6,837 nt of DNA, from the NCBI GenBank assembly GCA_937981305.1, contig CALJPB010000183.1, positions 1 through 6,837 of the forward strand, in the 5' to 3' direction. Both the position numbers and the translations under genes were made by a program. This DNA is from an uncultured Selenomonas sp. (GTDB taxonomy: Bacteria > Bacillota > Negativicutes > Selenomonadales > Selenomonadaceae). Position 1 is the stretch's first letter, and every line of letters begins with the position of its first letter. This document shows positions 5,898 to 6,837 of this stretch, piece after piece. Below the pieces are notes generated by a model. It was given only the letters and a program-made list of their open reading frames with translations, did not search any database and was not told the origin of the DNA.

Positions 5898-6707
5898 CTA
5901 TTCCTCCGACGTACGCGCACCGCGATTGATCGTCGTAAGTCCGCGGTAGACCGTACCGATGTCGAGATCGTCGCCGCGTGACTCCATATATTTTTCGAGC
6001 TTTCGCTTAACGCGTTGCAGTGCATTGTCGATTGACTTCACCTGACGGTGCAGATCAACCGCAATCTCCTGATAGGACTTGCCGTCGAGGTAGCTCATAA
6101 GCACCCGCCACTCCAGATCACTGAGGATCTCCTCCATCTTCTGTTCGATGTCGATGAATTCCTCATGACTGATGACCAGCTCCTCCGGGTCGCTGATGCG
6201 TGCGCCCGAGAGCACATCGAGCAGCGTGCGGTCGGAGTCCTCGTCATAGATCGGCTTGTTGAGCGAGACATAGGAGTTCAGCGGGATGTGCTTCTGCCGC
6301 GTTGCCGTCTTGATCGCCGTAATGATCTGGCGCGTCACGCAGAGCTCTGCAAAGGCACGAAACGAGGAAAGCTTGTCCTCACGATAGTCACGAATCGCCT
6401 TGAAGAAGCCGATCATCCCCTCCTGCACAATGTCCTCGCGATCCGCGCCGATGAGAAAGTAGGAACGTGCTTTGGAGCGCACGAAGTTACGGTACTTGTT
6501 GATGAGATAGTCGAGTGCCTCATCGCCCTCATTGGCTCGAATATGGGCAAGCAAATCCTCATCGCTGTAACCGTCATAGACGCTGCTCTCTGTCGTGGAC
6601 TCGTCCGGTTCTTCCTCTCCCGTATCGAGCTCCTCCGCCTCCAGTTCATCCGATACTGCCTGTTCCTCATCCAACAAAGACTTTTGCTTCTCGCCGTAAA
6701 AAATCAT
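5898..6707 (-). CDS. sigH: RNA polymerase sigma factor SigH (sigma-30 family)
   Basis: Alternative sigma factor that directs RNA polymerase to its own promoter class; in Bacillus it serves the transition state, competence and early sporulation. It has 269 residues against about 218 in Bacillus SigH. The core from about residue 64 closely follows Bacillus SigH: DALDYL/YRNFVRSKARSYF, then GADREDIVQEGMIGFFKAIR (region 2, about 88-107), CVTRQIITAIKTATRQKH (123-140), the SDRTLLDVLSG segment near 158-168, and region 4 with SYQEIAVDLHR and KSIDNALQRVKRKLEKY (about 211-240). Residues 12-50 form an acidic, low-complexity N-terminal extension, and about 25 residues follow the usual end. The ATG at 6707 has TAGGAG 7 nt before it. 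The gene is monocistronic here, with its own promoter and terminator. The role in this organism is unproven; if it does not sporulate, competence or stress are the likely uses. Confidence 0.95.
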   Translation of the reverse strand: MIFYGEKQKSLLDEEQAVSDELEAEELDTGEEEPDESTTESSVYDGYSDEDLLAHIRANEGDEALDYLINKYRNFVRSKARSYFLIGADREDIVQEGMIGFFKAIRDYREDKLSSFRAFAELCVTRQIITAIKTATRQKHIPLNSYVSLNKPIYDEDSDRTLLDVLSGARISDPEELVISHEEFIDIEQKMEEILSDLEWRVLMSYLDGKSYQEIAVDLHRQVKSIDNALQRVKRKLEKYMESRGDDLDIGTVYRGLTTINRGARTSEE

Positions 6708-6714
6708 ACGATTG

Positions 6715-6719
6715 CTCCT
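6715..6719 (-). promoter_or_regulatory. Ribosome binding site of sigH
   Basis: AGGAG 7 nt before the ATG at 6707. It supports this start, and so supports the acidic N-terminal extension being translated. Confidence 0.8.
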
Positions 6720-6743
6720 ACAAACGTCCTATCGTTTTTTAAT

Positions 6744-6773
6744 ATTATACCCCTATTCCAAAAGCTCCGTCAA
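6744..6773 (-). promoter_or_regulatory. Sigma-70-type promoter of sigH
   Basis: The minus strand has TTGACG (6773-6768), an 18-nt spacer and a perfect TATAAT (6749-6744). Transcription would start near 6737, giving a leader of about 30 nt. If the minus-strand frame at the window edge is a real gene, this promoter overlaps its 3' end. Confidence 0.75.
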
Positions 6774-6837
6774 GGGAATCGCTGATAAAATGAAGTACGT
6801 CAGATTGGCGTAGATTTTTTCGTCCGAACAAGGAGAC
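6753..6837 (-). other. Possible C-terminal tail of an upstream gene, or intergenic DNA
   Basis: The last 85 bases hold no clear gene. One minus-strand frame is open from the edge to a TAG at 6755-6753 and would read SPCSDEKIYANL, then TYFILSAIPLTELLE. A second minus-strand frame is open to a TAA near 6747. On the plus strand an AAGGAG at the very edge (6831-6836 region) could be the ribosome binding site of a divergent gene starting beyond the window. The three readings cannot be separated here. Confidence 0.25.

Noticed and set aside
6786..6791. TAAAAT on the plus strand as the -10 of a divergent promoter
   Set aside because: No acceptable -35 at 16-18 nt upstream, and the sequence is AT-rich by chance near the sigH promoter.

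Overview
The window reads as chromosomal DNA of a GC-rich member of the Firmicutes. The best guess is a diderm Negativicute of the Selenomonas type. The grounds are a sigma factor almost identical in its core to Bacillus SigH, an exported CbiK-type chelatase, Firmicutes-style AGGAGG ribosome binding sites and terminators, and a moderately high GC content. The genus is inference. No mobile element, CRISPR array, tRNA or rRNA was seen. All supported genes are on the minus strand, so the region is transcribed from right to left.

Right end (about 5871-6837): a sigma-H-type RNA polymerase sigma factor (sigH) with its own TTGACG-N18-TATAAT promoter and a clear rho-independent terminator. It carries an acidic N-terminal extension not found in Bacillus SigH. 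Upstream of it, at the window edge, lie 85 bases of uncertain content.

Middle (4353-5870): a self-contained cobalamin-controlled unit. In transcription order it has a TTGACA-N17-TATTCT promoter, a cobalamin riboswitch of about 160 nt, a small hairpin, a terminator hairpin with a U-rich tail directly before the ribosome binding site, the cbiK-type cobaltochelatase gene with a signal peptide, and a strong terminator. The layout is that of a B12-repressed, transcriptionally attenuated gene for an exported sirohydrochlorin cobaltochelatase.

Left (1-4340): one compact operon behind an extended -10 promoter (TGCTATAAT). The gene order is a Gfo/Idh/MocA-family NAD(P)-dependent oxidoreductase, an ABC-2 exporter pair (DrrA/NodI-like ATPase and its permease), and a ZnuC/ZnuB-like metal-uptake ABC pair whose permease runs off the left edge. 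Genes overlap by a few bases or are at most 13 bases apart. The metal ATPase has a Cys/His-rich N-terminus. No metal-binding lipoprotein or Fur-family regulator is inside the window; if present they lie further left.

Most of the content is recognisable. The points of most interest are the exported chelatase under its riboswitch beside a metal transporter operon, the shortened P5 loop of the riboswitch and its possible pairing with the terminator loop, the Cys/His N-terminus of the metal ATPase, and the extensions on SigH. I did not find a convincing wholly new system.
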